From Arthrobotrys musiformis (lineage: Eukaryota > Ascomycota > Orbiliomycetes > Orbiliales > Orbiliaceae), in contig JAVHJL010000002.1 of NCBI GenBank assembly GCA_036971715.1, positions 652,501 to 716,500 of the forward strand: DNA of 64,000 bases, in the 5' to 3' direction. This document shows, piece by piece, positions 46,414 to 58,600 of the stretch. Position 1 is the stretch's first letter, and each line of letters begins with the position of its first letter. The notes beneath the pieces were generated by a model that was given only the letters and a program-made list of their open reading frames with translations, made no database searches and had not been told where the DNA came from. The translations under genes and the position numbers were made by a program.

Positions 46414-48265
46414 ATGCCGCCGATAACGCCTTCTCACATCTACGCCTTGTCCAAGGTGCTTCCATTCACCCAAAGCGCTCTCAAACCACGATACCAAAGC
46501 TCCCACGAAGATGAAGATTCAGTTTCAGATTCTACTTCGACCATCAAGACGACTCCGTTCCTCAACGGCCTCTCACTACTGCTTGTTCAAAAGCCCATAA
46601 ACGACGTTGCAGCTGTATCGATCGTACAGGATGGGGTAAATACAAGGGTTTATTACTCCAAAACTTACGGCTTCGATGAAGTTGAGGGTGTAGGGGTGGA
46701 GAGGATCAAAGCTTTACTGCTAGATACCCAGATTGATCATGCTGCTGGCTTTTTATCACTGGCGGTGGATTTATGTTCTGAGAGGATCCTAGCTCGTGTA
46801 GGAAGACTGGAGGCCATTGGAAGGGTATTGGGGATTACAGCTGATACACCGGATGGGGAGTTTACGACGATATGTGTTCCAGATGAAGAGATGGCTTGGA
46901 GATACATCGTCTCGAGATATGATAACGAGAAGGGATTGGAGAAGAGCAGTTTAAAGAAGGCTCTACGATCGCTGCTTCTTGATGTTCCGAAGAGGGGAAC
47001 GCAGAAGGGGGTTGTGGAGGAGTACTTACGCATGGCTACCGTGTTGTCTGAAGTTTTGGCGAACGGGCTGGAGCTTTGGAGTACCGGTGCTCTTGCTGGG
47101 GTACCGTTGAGTGAAAATGACGGCAACGGGAATGGAAAGTGTGGGGTTTTTCTTGCGAAGAAGGAGTTTGGAATGAGTGGAGTCGAATTGGGGAAGGTTT
47201 ATGAAGAGGCTGAAGTGCTCATGGGAAAGATTGTGGATGCTATTGGAGATGTGGGGGCCTACGCTCAAGCTGCTAGGGACATCGGCTTGTTCTTGAGTGA
47301 AGACGTGGATTTTAGGAGGTCGGTCTTGGACAGGAGGGTGGTGTTTCAGGAGGTAGATATGATGATCTGCAATAATATATTGGATTAAAGTGGCTAACAT
47401 GAGGTAATAGATAACACCAACGACGTCAGTGCTGGTGGAGATTACGGGAAGGCCTATCGACCTGATGAATAAGTTCTTACGAAAGTCAGGGCGAGCGGCG
47501 TTGACAGATGCGAGAATTGTGAAAGCGTTTCCAGAGTGGCCGGAATCGAGACTGAAGCAGGCAGGTCGACCGATTTCATGCGACGTCCATTGCGAACTAA
47601 ATCTCATCTTGCATGTCATAAGGCGGGAGTATAGAATACGCAACCTCCAGAAAGTCGATATGCGATATGGTTGTTCAGAAGACAGTTGCTATCTTTGCGA
47701 AGTTTACATTGAAGCTCTGAGAAATTATTTGGTCGGGGAAGACTTGGGAAGATTCTTGGCGGTGGGCGAAAAGGCTGAGGTTCAACAACCGAAGAAAAAG
47801 GAAGAAGAGGATCCAGATGATTTGTCGACTATTGTTTCGCACTTAAAGGGGTTTACTGCCCAGCCCGGAAAGACTCTTCGGGGATGGTTCTCTGGAGTTA
47901 CACAGCAGGATGGCCCGGCAGGGAAAGCCTCGAATACCCCTCCGAAAGAGAGGCCTGCAGAACAACAGGAGCAAACACCAAAGCGAATACCTTTAACCCA
48001 AGTCATAGATTCGGCTCGGGAAAAGAAAGAAGAAGAATTCGAGAATCCAGGGTATTCCAGGGGGTTCAGAAGAGTATGTGCAGAGTGGAAGTTCCCAAAG
48101 GATACACCAGCAGTTATACAGAAAGAGGCGGAGAAGAGCATTGAAGGGAAACTAAGGTACATCTACACTTACACCAGGGCTCTTTCTGGCAAGAAATCCG
48201 AAGACTTGAAGAGTGCAAAGTCCGAGGACCTGCCGCCGACAATTCTGCAGGCCCGCAGCCAGTAG
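46414..48265 (+). CDS. OTT_1508-like deaminase family protein (2 exons)
   Basis: A fungal protein with a cytidine deaminase-like fold of the OTT_1508 family; substrate unknown. Exon 1 46414-47352 and exon 2 47411-48265 join in phase 0 (58-nt intron, CTAAC branch, AATAG acceptor) into 597 residues. The catalytic region is near residue 365: DVHCELNLILHV supplies the zinc-ligand His and catalytic Glu. Then GCSEDSCYLCEVYIEAL, preceded by MRY, supplies the two zinc Cys. The preceding 300 residues (PFLNGLSLLLVQKP..., VRVYYSKTYG-like region, ERILARVGRLEAIGRVLG) are the helical region normally found with it. The tail after about 410 is charged and Pro/Gln-rich. The family is best known from comparative genomics of deaminase effectors; here there is no toxin-type fusion. 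It sits at the edge of the gene-poor region. Confidence 0.78.
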
Positions 48266-49259
48266 TCACGTCTCGTCATCATGCATCATAGCCATATTGA
48301 TATACTTAGCTCATAGCCTCTCCCGTTATCTCCCCCCACACCTGAAAATACATCTTTATATCTTAACCATAATTATATGAGTCCTGTTACCGTAGTTGAT
48401 AGTGCAGTCGATACCTCCATGAAATCGACGAAGTATAACCAACACGAACTGTTGTAAGTTTGTTGTCTGTTGCAAGCTGACTAATCTGGCACTTTCCTGC
48501 TTCGGGCAACTTTGACGTTCCGAAATAAATTTTTATCGATAGCAGACGACTCACAAAAATCCCACCTTCGATATCCCAAACTCACCTCATTCTCATATCG
48601 ATATATCGAGACATACAACCCCCATAGTCACAAAAAGACGACTATCCTACAGCACTGGAACAGAGCTGTTATAGACACTTAGTTGTGGTGAGTCTTTAGT
48701 TTGTTCGATACTGATATGCACACACACACGAGGGGTTTTCCCATGCGATAAAACAGCTGTAATGTGGGGAGCTCAAAAATATCACCACCCATTGTATATT
48801 GGACCGGGGTCACACAATTGCCACTATTCTGCCTCATACCTGTTCTTTCCCACTTTGAGCCGACTCATCCTCCTTGACTAACCGCGATTGGAATTTTTTG
48901 TATTTTTTTCTAATTTTCTATTGCACTTTTATGGGAAGCTAGCCTGGGGATCATAGTTAGTGTCTGGCAGTGTTGTCAAAGACTGCAGAAATTTTAGCTG
49001 ACCCAAATTGGCTGCTATCTAGAAACACCTCCATCGACACAACCAACCAACATCATCACCACCATCACCACCATCATCACCAACCTCTTCAACCTCAACT
49101 TCAACCACTTTTACCATCTCTCCCTCTAACGGGTTTCATCGAAGAGAAATATACTCGGAGTCGTAGACGGTAGTACTATCAATACAGAGCAGCTTCCGAT
49201 CCTCTCGTTCTCCTCTCTCTCTCCGCTCCTCCCACGCTTCTTCTCCACGACACATCAAT
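48266..49259. other. Intergenic upstream of eIF2-gamma
   Basis: Spacer of 1 kb. A CAT/CAC repeat (49051-49083) gives a poly-His frame, but this has no ATG and is treated as leader sequence. The last 60 bases are CT-rich (CTCCTCTCTCTCTCCGCTCC type), forming the eIF2-gamma leader. No gene is supported. Confidence 0.5.
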
Positions 49260-51016
49260 ATGTCTTCAGGAACCTGGCAGACGGGCATGCCCGACTCCCC
49301 TACAAGCTCCCCAGAGCTTCAACCCACATCTGACCTCCCAGTCGACAAGTTCGGCAATACAATCCAAGATGGCGACAACCTTGATCTAAACCAGGGCGAA
49401 GACGGAGAATCTGAATCTGAATCTGAGCCAGAAGAGGCACCTAAGAAGTCGATCCTCAAGAACAAGAAAGGCGCGGAAGCTCCCCCAGAACCGCCAAAGC
49501 CTGAGCTTCCGCCTCAGCGTGACCCTACCACAATAGACTTCAACACCTTGGACCCTCTGCATCCCGAAATTATCGCTCGTCAGGCTACCATCAACATTGG
49601 CACAATCGGACACGTCGCTCACGGAAAGTCTACTGTCGTCAAGGCTATCTCCGGTGTACAGACCGTCAGATTCAAGAATGAATTGGAAAGAAATATTACC
49701 ATCAAGTTGGGTTACGCCAATGCCAAAATCTACAAGTGCAACAACCCGGCCTGCCCGAGGCCTACCTGCTACAAGTCGTTCAAGAGCGATAAGGAAGTTG
49801 ATCCAAAGTGCGAGAGACCCGACTGCGAAGGCTCATACCAGCTCCTTCGTCATGTTTCGTACGTTCACCTGTAATCCCCTCGTACAATCGCTATGGGAAA
49901 TCTGTGGCTAACAAGTTTGCAGCTTCGTCGACTGCCCCGGTCACGACATTCTCATGAGTACCATGTTGTCTGGTGCCGCCGTCATGGACGCCGCTCTTCT
50001 TCTTATTGCCGGTAACGAAGTCTGCCCTCAACCCCAGACTTCTGAGCATTTGGCCGCTATCGAAATCATGAAGTTGAAGCACATTATCATTCTCCAGAAC
50101 AAGGTCGATCTTATGAAGGAAGCTCAGGCTGAGGACCACTACCAGTCCATCCTCAAGTTCGTCCGAGGAACCGTCGCAGATGGTGCCCCCATCATCCCAA
50201 TCTCCGCCCAGCTCAAGTACAACATCGATGCCATCAACTACCACATCGTTTCCAAGATTCCAGTTCCAGTCCGTGATTTCACCGCCGCACCACACATGAT
50301 CGTCATTCGTTCCTTCGACGTCAACAAACCAGGTGCTGAAATCGAAGAACTCAAGGGAGGTGTTGCTGGTGGTTCCATCCTCACTGGTGTTTTGAAGGTT
50401 GGAGACGAAATCGAAATTAGACCCGGTCTCGTTTCTCGCGCCGATGGCAAGATCAGCTGTACTCCAATCTACTCCCGTATCGTTTCCCTCTACACCGAAA
50501 ACAACGACCTCAAGTACGCCGTTCCCGGTGGCCTTATCGGTGTCGGAACCCGTGTCGATCCTACAATTTGCCGTGCGGATCGTCTCGTCGGTTTCGTCCT
50601 TGGTCTTCGCGGACAGCTGCCTAGCATCTACATCGAACTCGAAGTCAACTACTTCCTCCTCCGTCGGCTTTTGGGTGTCAAGACTGCAGACGGAAAGCAG
50701 GCTAAAGTTACCAAGTTGGTTAAGGGTGAGGTTTTGATGGTAAACATTGGGTCTACAGCCACAGGAGCAAAGGTGATGAACGTTAAGGCCGACGCCGCCA
50801 AGCTCGTCCTTACTGGACCTGCCTGTACCCAAGATGGAGAGAAGATTGCCCTGAGCCGAAGAATTGAGAAGCATTGGCGTTTGATTGGTTGGGCCAATAT
50901 CGTAAGTTCCCCGATGCACACAATTATCATCGCTATCCGTGAATTTACTAACATATCACCATCAGGTCACCGGTGTCACCCTGGACCTCCCAGAAGCCCC
51001 ACCAGTCCCAGCATAA
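49260..51016 (+). CDS. GCD11: Translation initiation factor eIF2 subunit gamma (3 exons)
   Basis: GTPase core subunit of eIF2, which delivers Met-tRNAi to the 40S ribosome in the cytosol. Exons 49260-49858, 49923-50901 and 50966-51016 join in phase (first codon split TC/C) into 542 residues. All G motifs are present: G1 IGHVAHGKSTVV, switch I ERNITIKLGYANAKIYKC, G3 DCPGHD just after intron 1, G4 NKVD and G5 SAQLKYN. The Zn knuckle has Cys pairs (CNNPACPRPTC, CERPDC). Domains II and III include GGVAGGSILTGVL and RRLLGVKT. The N-terminal 90 residues are an acidic fungal extension (DGESESESEPEEAPKKS). It is single-copy housekeeping and a good species marker. Confidence 0.97.
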
Positions 51017-52070
51017 ATTTTGTCGATATTTTAAAAAGACGAATTTTTTTAGACGTGCTTTCGGGACAGAGTCTTACCATAATGGCCCTACGCTGAATCA
51101 AAAAAGTTCTTTTATCCCAAAAGCGCTTTCCTTTTTTATTCTTGCTTCACAACTTTCACATCTTCCTGACTTCTCTTCTTTTTGTATTCTTCTTTTTGTT
51201 CTTTTTTTACAAAAAGACTTCATTGTTGATCGATGCACCACATATTTCGTTCTCTCCTTTGTTACTATTATGTCTGACATGCACTTATCGTGGGAGTTTC
51301 ATTTTTTAACACCAATATTATTTCAAGTACTACCTTTGATATACCACTTTTTCCTTTCTTTCTTTCCCCTTTTTCACTTCCTCCCTGGACACCGCCTACC
51401 CTTCCTTCCGTCACGATAAATGTATGCTCGCATTAGTGGCCTTTCCGTGGTATTTTCATCTACCAGATCAGTAGATGGATAGATATGGAATAGGCTGGGA
51501 TCTATAATGAAACCGCCCTTCCCCGTCGTTAAGCCTTAAAATTAATTTCCCTTCCCTGGCCCATCGGCTAGATGTAGTATAATTATAAGTATAACAGGGG
51601 ACCATCTGTTTATTTGCTAGAATATATATGTGTATACGACAGGGCCCGGGCCCGTACTATAGCTAGTGGTTTTATAGATCTTAGATTTAAAATAGTAGAA
51701 AAAGTTGGTACGCCCTCGAATAGATGAAAATCTAGGTTCGCCGGTTTCAATTTTTTAGTATTATTGGAAACACCACCTCTATCCAGTATCTTGACATATG
51801 AATAGGAAACAAAAAAAAAAACTTAGAGTACAAGAGCTATCCGTACGTGTAAGCCCGATGAAATAATTCAAAAAAAAAAAGAAACAAAGAAAAAAAAATG
51901 TTAAAAAAACAAGACGCCCTCAATATCCCATCAAAAAACGACAATGAAACTGAAGTAAAGCAAGAGAATCCAGCATGAAAAAGAATATTAGCAAGTGCCA
52001 CTACCGACACGGCTCCATCGATAAAGCAGAATGAAGATAGAAAATAGCAAAAAGAGGAGTCGTCGTTTGT
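51017..52070. other. Convergent intergenic region
   Basis: Region of 1.05 kb between the 3' ends of eIF2-gamma (+) and the INO80 subunit gene (-). It is T-rich then A-rich, with A runs at about 51810-51900. No gene is seen. Confidence 0.5.
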
Positions 52071-54869
52071 TCACTCCTCATAATCTTCCATCTCCATATC
52101 TTCTTCGTCGTCCATATCCTCTTCCTCCTCAGTGGCATCCTCATCCTCCATTTCATCTTCGTTATTCTCCCTGGCATCTTCGAAGACGTCATCTTCGAAT
52201 TCGACTTCACTTCCGAAGCCTTCGTCGTTATCGACCCTCTTTCTCTTGCCGTTGCCGGATTTCTTGACACCGGTTCCGGTTTCGGCGGCAACAGGTTTGT
52301 CTTCTTCGGCGCCGGGGCCCCTCTTCTTCCTGGCGCGATCTTCTTCTTCCCATCGTGGAAGACGTCGGCGGACTCTTCGGAGAGCAGCGGCGATACCAGC
52401 CGCTTCTTCTCCAAAATCATCAACCTCGTCATCCAATGGGACTAATCCGGCGGGTCCCTTGGTCGAAGTCCCGTTGTTGTATTTAGCCTTCTTCCTCCTC
52501 GCTTCCTTCTCCAACATTTCCTCTTCAGTCTCATCGATTCGAACAAGTGGGTGTTCCAAATCGACTTCATCATCGCTCTTGGCGAATGGGTCGGGCATAT
52601 CTTTGATCCTGAGCCAAGTACGCTTCAAGATTCCATCGCGGTATCTAGCGCGTCTTCCGCGGCGGTAGTGTGAATTGATCAATTTGTGGGTCTGACGTTC
52701 AACCCTTCGGCGGCGGTGTTCTTGAACGGCAAGTTGGTGTTGAGTCAAAGGCCTTGGACGCTTTTCGCCAGGCTTCATGTCAATAGTGGTCGGTAGGAGC
52801 CCCGAGAGCTTCAACAGCTTCGGACCAGCTAGACCCTTAGCTAGCAGGCCACGAGATGTGATTCCTCCAGGGCGTTTAGCACTGGCAAGGGCGTCCGGTG
52901 ACATGCTGCGGGCATCGGAGTCCGATTGTTGGCCATCTTCATAGCGGCGCCCGCGAGCTGAGAAGCGGCCGTAGGCTGAAGTGTTTGGAGAAATGTTAAG
53001 ATCCATATTGATAGAGAAGGTGTGACGGCAATTTGTTTGGAGCAACAGATGTGTGATGTGAAGTGTTAAGAAGAGAAGATGGAGGAAACTTACTTGAAGG
53101 AACGGGAGAAGATACAAAATTGGCACCAGGCTCAATGTCGTATTCTAGGTCACGTTGATTAGCAAAGCGCAGATATACAAGGGTCTTCACATCACAGGGA
53201 GCGTGAACTTACTACTAGGCCGCTTTGGTTTCTTTGCGGTCGATGATTTTGTCGGAATTATGCCGGCTTCCAGCTCCGCCATTTTACCTGCATGATAAGA
53301 ACAGTGAGCTCATGTTACTGTCCGTTTGTCGATGCTTTACAAGGGGTGTCCACGGGAGAGTGCATGGAACTTATACGTATGGAGAACAAGCCGCAGCATC
53401 TCAGACCATCGGGCAACAGATTGGGTGAAAGTGAATACGATGGCCGTAAACTACTTACGATATCTCTCCTCCTTCATTTCATTTCCAAAGACTACCTCCT
53501 CCTTCGTATCAACGTTCTCCGCTTCAGCTTGTTCCTCCGTCAGATGTTCAAATTCCGGGAGAATGATGGGCAGGCCCTTGAATTTTTCGTCGACAAACGA
53601 TGGGAGTGACTTCTCATCGTCTGCCTTCGACTTATTCTCCTTTTCCTTTTCCTTGTCTTCCCTGTCCGACAGCGAAGCTACGCTTCCACGCCTACTCCGT
53701 ACCTCCCCCCTTGCATCAGGGGATACCCCAACGCCGAAAGGGTTCTCGACAGCGTCCTTGGCCGTAAATCCGCTCTCCAGGTACCACCACATCAACCATA
53801 GAAACGCCTTCGCACGAGAAGCACTGCTTAAAGTCCATCTCATGACCAAGTCGAAGAAATCCCTCGGCTGACCAAAATGTAGTTCGGTTACTTTGTGGGA
53901 GTAGTTGGCGAGCACGAAGATCAGGTTGATAGGATTGGTTCGGGGTTGTAGAGGAACTTTGATGATGCCGTCAAGAGTTGTGGGTTCCCGACGGTCTTCA
54001 CAAGCACCCTTCAGGATCGATTTCAAACGAGGAGCGTCCTGGAGCTGTTTGTACGCGTTTGGATCGACGTATGTTTGGAGGGCGGGGATAGCATGGTAGG
54101 TTCGAAGCTGCGCTCGCATTTCCGGAAAGACTAATTGACCTCATGTTAGATAAGCTCTCAAAAAAGACAAAGCAAGAAGCTTACAATTGAGGGTAGTATT
54201 CATTCTGCCGATATTAACCAGAAGACAAACCATCGCCATATTCGTGGCCTGGGGCCTGTCAGTCATCAACTTGTCGCGAAGAATCTTGCTCGTCTTGGAA
54301 CTTCGGGCCATTGCATCAATATAGACATCTGCAAACGACTGGTTCTTCTCGCCGGTATAGCTATTCGTAAACACTTTACTTTCGTCGGTGAAAATCGCGT
54401 GCAGCCAGTCGAATTGGATGTCCTTCCGCCAGAGGGGCTCTCCATCAGCTTTCTTGAGATGCTTTATCTTGGCACCAGAGAATGAAGTAGTGTAATTTCG
54501 ACGACCAGTACCAGGAGGATCTTTAGATGGTGTGTCTTTCTCAGCGTTAAGAGCAGATGACATCGAAGCGTCTACTCCTGTAGTGGTGCCAGCCGTGTCC
54601 GGACGGCCATCGTCACCAGGTCGAGGAGTCGTTACCGAAGCCGAGGGCGAGCCAACAGACCCTCCAGCTCGAGGCCGAGGAGGCGAGTAGTCGATGTCCA
54701 TGCTATCTTTCATCGTGCCATCGTGTGACCGTTTCGCGCTCCGAGGTGATCCCTCATCGCCAGATGCCCCTTCATGCCCGTTTGCTGGGAAGCTATCACC
54801 ATCCGTTGTAGCGAAGGACTGTGAAGGCGTCGCCTGAGAGTAAGCAACTGTAGATGGCGGCGAAGCCAT
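52071..54869 (-). CDS. IES1: INO80 chromatin-remodelling complex subunit Ies1 (5 exons)
   Basis: Subunit of the nuclear INO80 nucleosome remodeller. Exons 54869-54185, 54130-53459, 53287-53213, 53144-53094 and 52975-52071 join in phase into 795 residues. The N-terminal 130 residues are disordered (Ser/Pro/Gly). The conserved core follows: SGAKIKHLKKADGEPLWRKD, FADVYIDAMARSSKTSKIL, VCLLVNIGRMNTTLNFFPEM (across intron 1), DPNAYKQLQDAPRLKSIL and AKAFLWLMWWYLESGF, as in filamentous-fungal Ies1. The C-terminal half (KMAELEAGIIPTKSS..., a basic RRGRRARYRDGILKRTW region and a long acidic tail ending EMEDYEE) belongs to the same gene: intron 2 splits an Arg codon C/GT and the phase carries through two small exons. 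Without these introns the locus looks like two unrelated genes. Confidence 0.88.
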
Positions 54870-55659
54870 TGCTGATGGTTGGTGAACAATTTATGGTCAA
54901 CGATGGCGCGTCTATCCGGGGCCAGACGAGTAAATACGGGTTGTGGTTGTCGTTCTCGGAAACCTAGCCTCGACGGTCCAGTGACATCAGACTTGGTCAA
55001 CAGCTTACACCCAAGAGAACCCGTCGCGGTATAAAATCGACCAGGGTCTGGTGAAGGGATAACTGGAAGAATTGGTGATGAATTTCGTGCACAGTCGGAT
55101 AGAAGGTGTCGCAGCCGGTAGTAATTGTTGATGTGGTGTTGGCGATGTCGGAGGTTTAGGCGATTTGTCGCGATGGAGCAGTTGACGGACGTGGACGGGT
55201 GAACGTTGCCGCATCGCAATGTTAATTTTAGGGAATTGACGAAGGTTTGGAGATGCCGCTAACTCGCCCCTCCTTAACTCCGACTGATCAGCTTGTAATT
55301 AAAGCCGACTCCCAGCAACACACCAACACACATAATACCACACGCTATCAATATCACCAAGACTTCGATCGGGGTTTGGAAGGTTGTATAAATTTTAATA
55401 TGCATACAGTGACTTACAAAAGAAGTCAGGGCCTTTTAATTATATCGAGTGTATCCCATCAATCTCATCAACGCGTACATACACAGGGTTGTCACCTATT
55501 ATATTTCATAAACCGTACCGTGATCGCGTGAGAAATTTCGGAACCGTTCCTGGGTTGCAATTGCAGCAACGCTACTGGGAAATAAATATAATTTTATCGA
55601 GTCATGGCCTGTCTCCTCCTCCACAACCCACCAAGGCTCCCGGGTAAACCAAACATCGA
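54870..55659. other. Intergenic between IES1 start and NLR 3' end
   Basis: 790 bases with the IES1 promoter on one side and the NLR 3' flank on the other. A frame overlapping the start of IES1 is judged fortuitous. CAACACACCAACACACA-type low complexity lies near 55315. No gene is seen. Confidence 0.45.
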
Positions 55660-58600
55660 TCAAAGCTGTAAAACGAAAACATGATAAGACTCAAGTAGCA
55701 CTATGATAACCTTCCTTTCGAAATCGATACGAACGTCAGACAATTTAAACTCGGGAGGTAGGGTAAGGAGCCGAAGTGCCCTCCAGGATTGCAAATCTAA
55801 GGGCGATTGTGACTCTGTAGGAAGGTCCCAAAATCTAATAGTGCCGTCATCTCGGGACCAGGAAGCCAATAGTGTGCCATCAGGGGAGAAGAAAACGGAA
55901 GTTTCCTGGCTCGTATGACCCTCGAACTTTGCCCGGAAAACCCCAGTAGCTGTACCCCAAATGTGAATAACACCTTGTGAATAACAAACCCCTTCGAGAC
56001 CTGGCCGGTACGAGACAAGGCAAACCCCAGAAACAACCAGGAGCGTACTGTTAGGTACAAAGGACATACTGCTTACGCTGGCGTAGCCAATATCGCATTT
56101 AAGCTTAATATCCAAGGTTCCTGTTTGAACGTTCCAAACGAAAATAAAAGTATCTCTGACCTCCGTTTTTTCCGGCTTGGGGTGCCCCGAGCTTAGATCC
56201 GGGTTCCTGGATAAAACCGCCAAAAACCTACTATCAGACGAAAAAGAAACCCGGGAAGAAGCGCAAAAGCCCCCCAACACGACCTGCACATCTCCAGTGC
56301 CAAGATTGAAAACTTTGATGCCCTCCATTCTTGTAGGATAACTAGAAAACGCTAGTAACTTGTTATTGGGCGAGAAAGCAATCGTTTTCGGTTGGCTCTC
56401 GATCTCCTTGATGCCAGAGCGGCGATGTAGGAACCGAGGTCCCCGCCGGCGAACTCCCACCTTCCGAACGCAGAATCGAAGAGATCCAGAAGTATCCCAG
56501 ATATAAACGGTAGCATATACACGTTGGTAGGTTGGGCGTGAGATGATCCCCTGGTGGTCTGAGATAACATCAGGACAATAAACTGCTAGGAGGGAGCTAT
56601 CAGATGAGAAATTATACTCAAATTCTTTGCCAATACAAGGAATATCTTTGAAGCTAGTATGTAAAACTCCTGTGCTAGCATGATACATATCAACCCTTGC
56701 TACCGTGCCCCAACAACGGATAACCGAAAGGAACTTGCTATCAGGTGAGAATCCAACACAGGAGTCGGACGAAAGCTTCGAAGGCATTTCGCATTGCCAA
56801 AGTCGGGCCACAGCCAGCCCCGAGGCTGGGGCTGGGCTCTCAGTGCCCCAAACTTTGATAGTGGTGCTCTCATTGGAGTAAGATGCAAGAAGGGTGCCAT
56901 CAGGCGAAATCTTAGTGTGAATCTGATGGCGCATATAGCAGCTCCCACCCAAGGTGTTGAATAAGGCTGAAGTAGATTCATTTGCATCCCCATGATTCGT
57001 AGCTAGAGCACAGCCGCTCCCATGTCCAAGATCTGAGATCGCTTTGGAATGGGCGAAACTGGAAATATCCCAGATCTTAATCGTATCGCTGGAAGAGTAG
57101 CATGCTAGTAGCGTACTATCGGGGGAAAAAGAAAAAGACATATCAGAGATACGTGGATAACTTATGTCAGTCGTAAATTGCAAAGCTCCCGTAGCAATAT
57201 CCCAAATTTTCATCCCTTGGGATCCGCAAGACACAAGAAATTCGCTGTTGGTTGAAAAGTCAACAGCAATGACGCCGTGTTCTGCTCTCACTTCAGCATG
57301 TAAGGCTCTCGTGGTAGTATTCCATATTTGAATCATTGGCGGATCTGAACGATTTCCCAAAGTCGTCAGAACAAATGCCAGAAACTTGCTATTAGGCGAC
57401 AGCACCGCCACTTCATAGCCGGGCCCGCCCAGCAACTGGGATGGGATTGAGAATATCCTTCGTAACCATTCCAACCCATTGCCATGCGGGCTAACATGAA
57501 AGCGAATATTGCTGCCAATATCGTAAATTTGGAGCATTCCACCAGACTGTAGCACCAGGAATTCGCTACTAGCCGAGATCGAAAATGAAGAAACCCCATC
57601 CAGTTCAGCTTTGAACTCCCTTTGATCGATATCCCAAATTTTTATTTTATCTGCACCGGATAAATATACCAGAAGCTTGCTATCTGGCGAAAGCTCGAAG
57701 GACTTGATGGAGCCAACAGCAAACTTAGCGCACGGAGCCTTGGCAGCAGTCTTCCAAATTTGAATTGTCTCGTTCTCCTCAGAATAATATGCTAGAAACT
57801 TATCATCTGAGGAAAGTAAAAATGAATGGATCTCCCCAGTATCAAATTTAGCCACTAGAGTCCTACTAGTGATGTTCCAAAGCCTAATAGTGTTATCCAA
57901 ACCGGAGAATAAGGCAAGAAGCTTGCTATCGGATGAGAAAAAGATGCAATCGTATAATGTTGTGTCAAATTCCGCATGAATAATCCCAGTGGCAGTATTC
58001 CAAACCAGAATCGTAAAGTGTGTACCGTCCGAAGAAGATAGCGACGCAAGGAACTTGCCATCAGATGTGAAAAAGAAACAGCCCGTACAATCAGTCTTGT
58101 GTTCAAGTTTAGCATATAAACCCCCAGTGGCAACACTCCTGAGTTCAATAACATTATATATAGCATTACCGAAGCCCAAGTTGAGGAAGGATGCCAGGAT
58201 GCTTCCATCCGGCGAGAAGGAAATCTTGGGTTCGGAGATTCCTCTGTACGAGTAGGCAAGCTGTGTACTTCTCGGGGCTATCGTTTGTAAACATGAATCC
58301 CAGTCTTCTTGGATTGAAATTGTCGGTGTGTTTTGGACTAAAGAAGAAACTTCGTGCCAATACTGCGACCTGATCAGACTTTGCCTCGGGCTGAAGAGAA
58401 GACAACTTGAGTATAATTGCAAAGGCCGCTCCTCTATTGTTGAACGGTGCTTCAAAATAAATCGTTTTGCATCTTTAGCCAGCGAATAGAGGCTACGAGT
58501 AGAGGCCTTTAAGCAGGGTTAGTAGTTGGAAAAATATACAAGATTAGGAGCATACTAACTCTGCATATGCCTAGGAGTGAAACAATCATTCTTGCACCAT

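Noticed and set aside
48970..49173. Frame with a poly-His run upstream of eIF2-gamma, as a possible uORF
   Set aside because: It has no ATG start; the His run comes from a CAT/CAC microsatellite in the presumed leader.
49891..50919. 342-codon frame antisense to eIF2-gamma
   Set aside because: Antisense shadow of a conserved GTPase exon; no recognisable protein.
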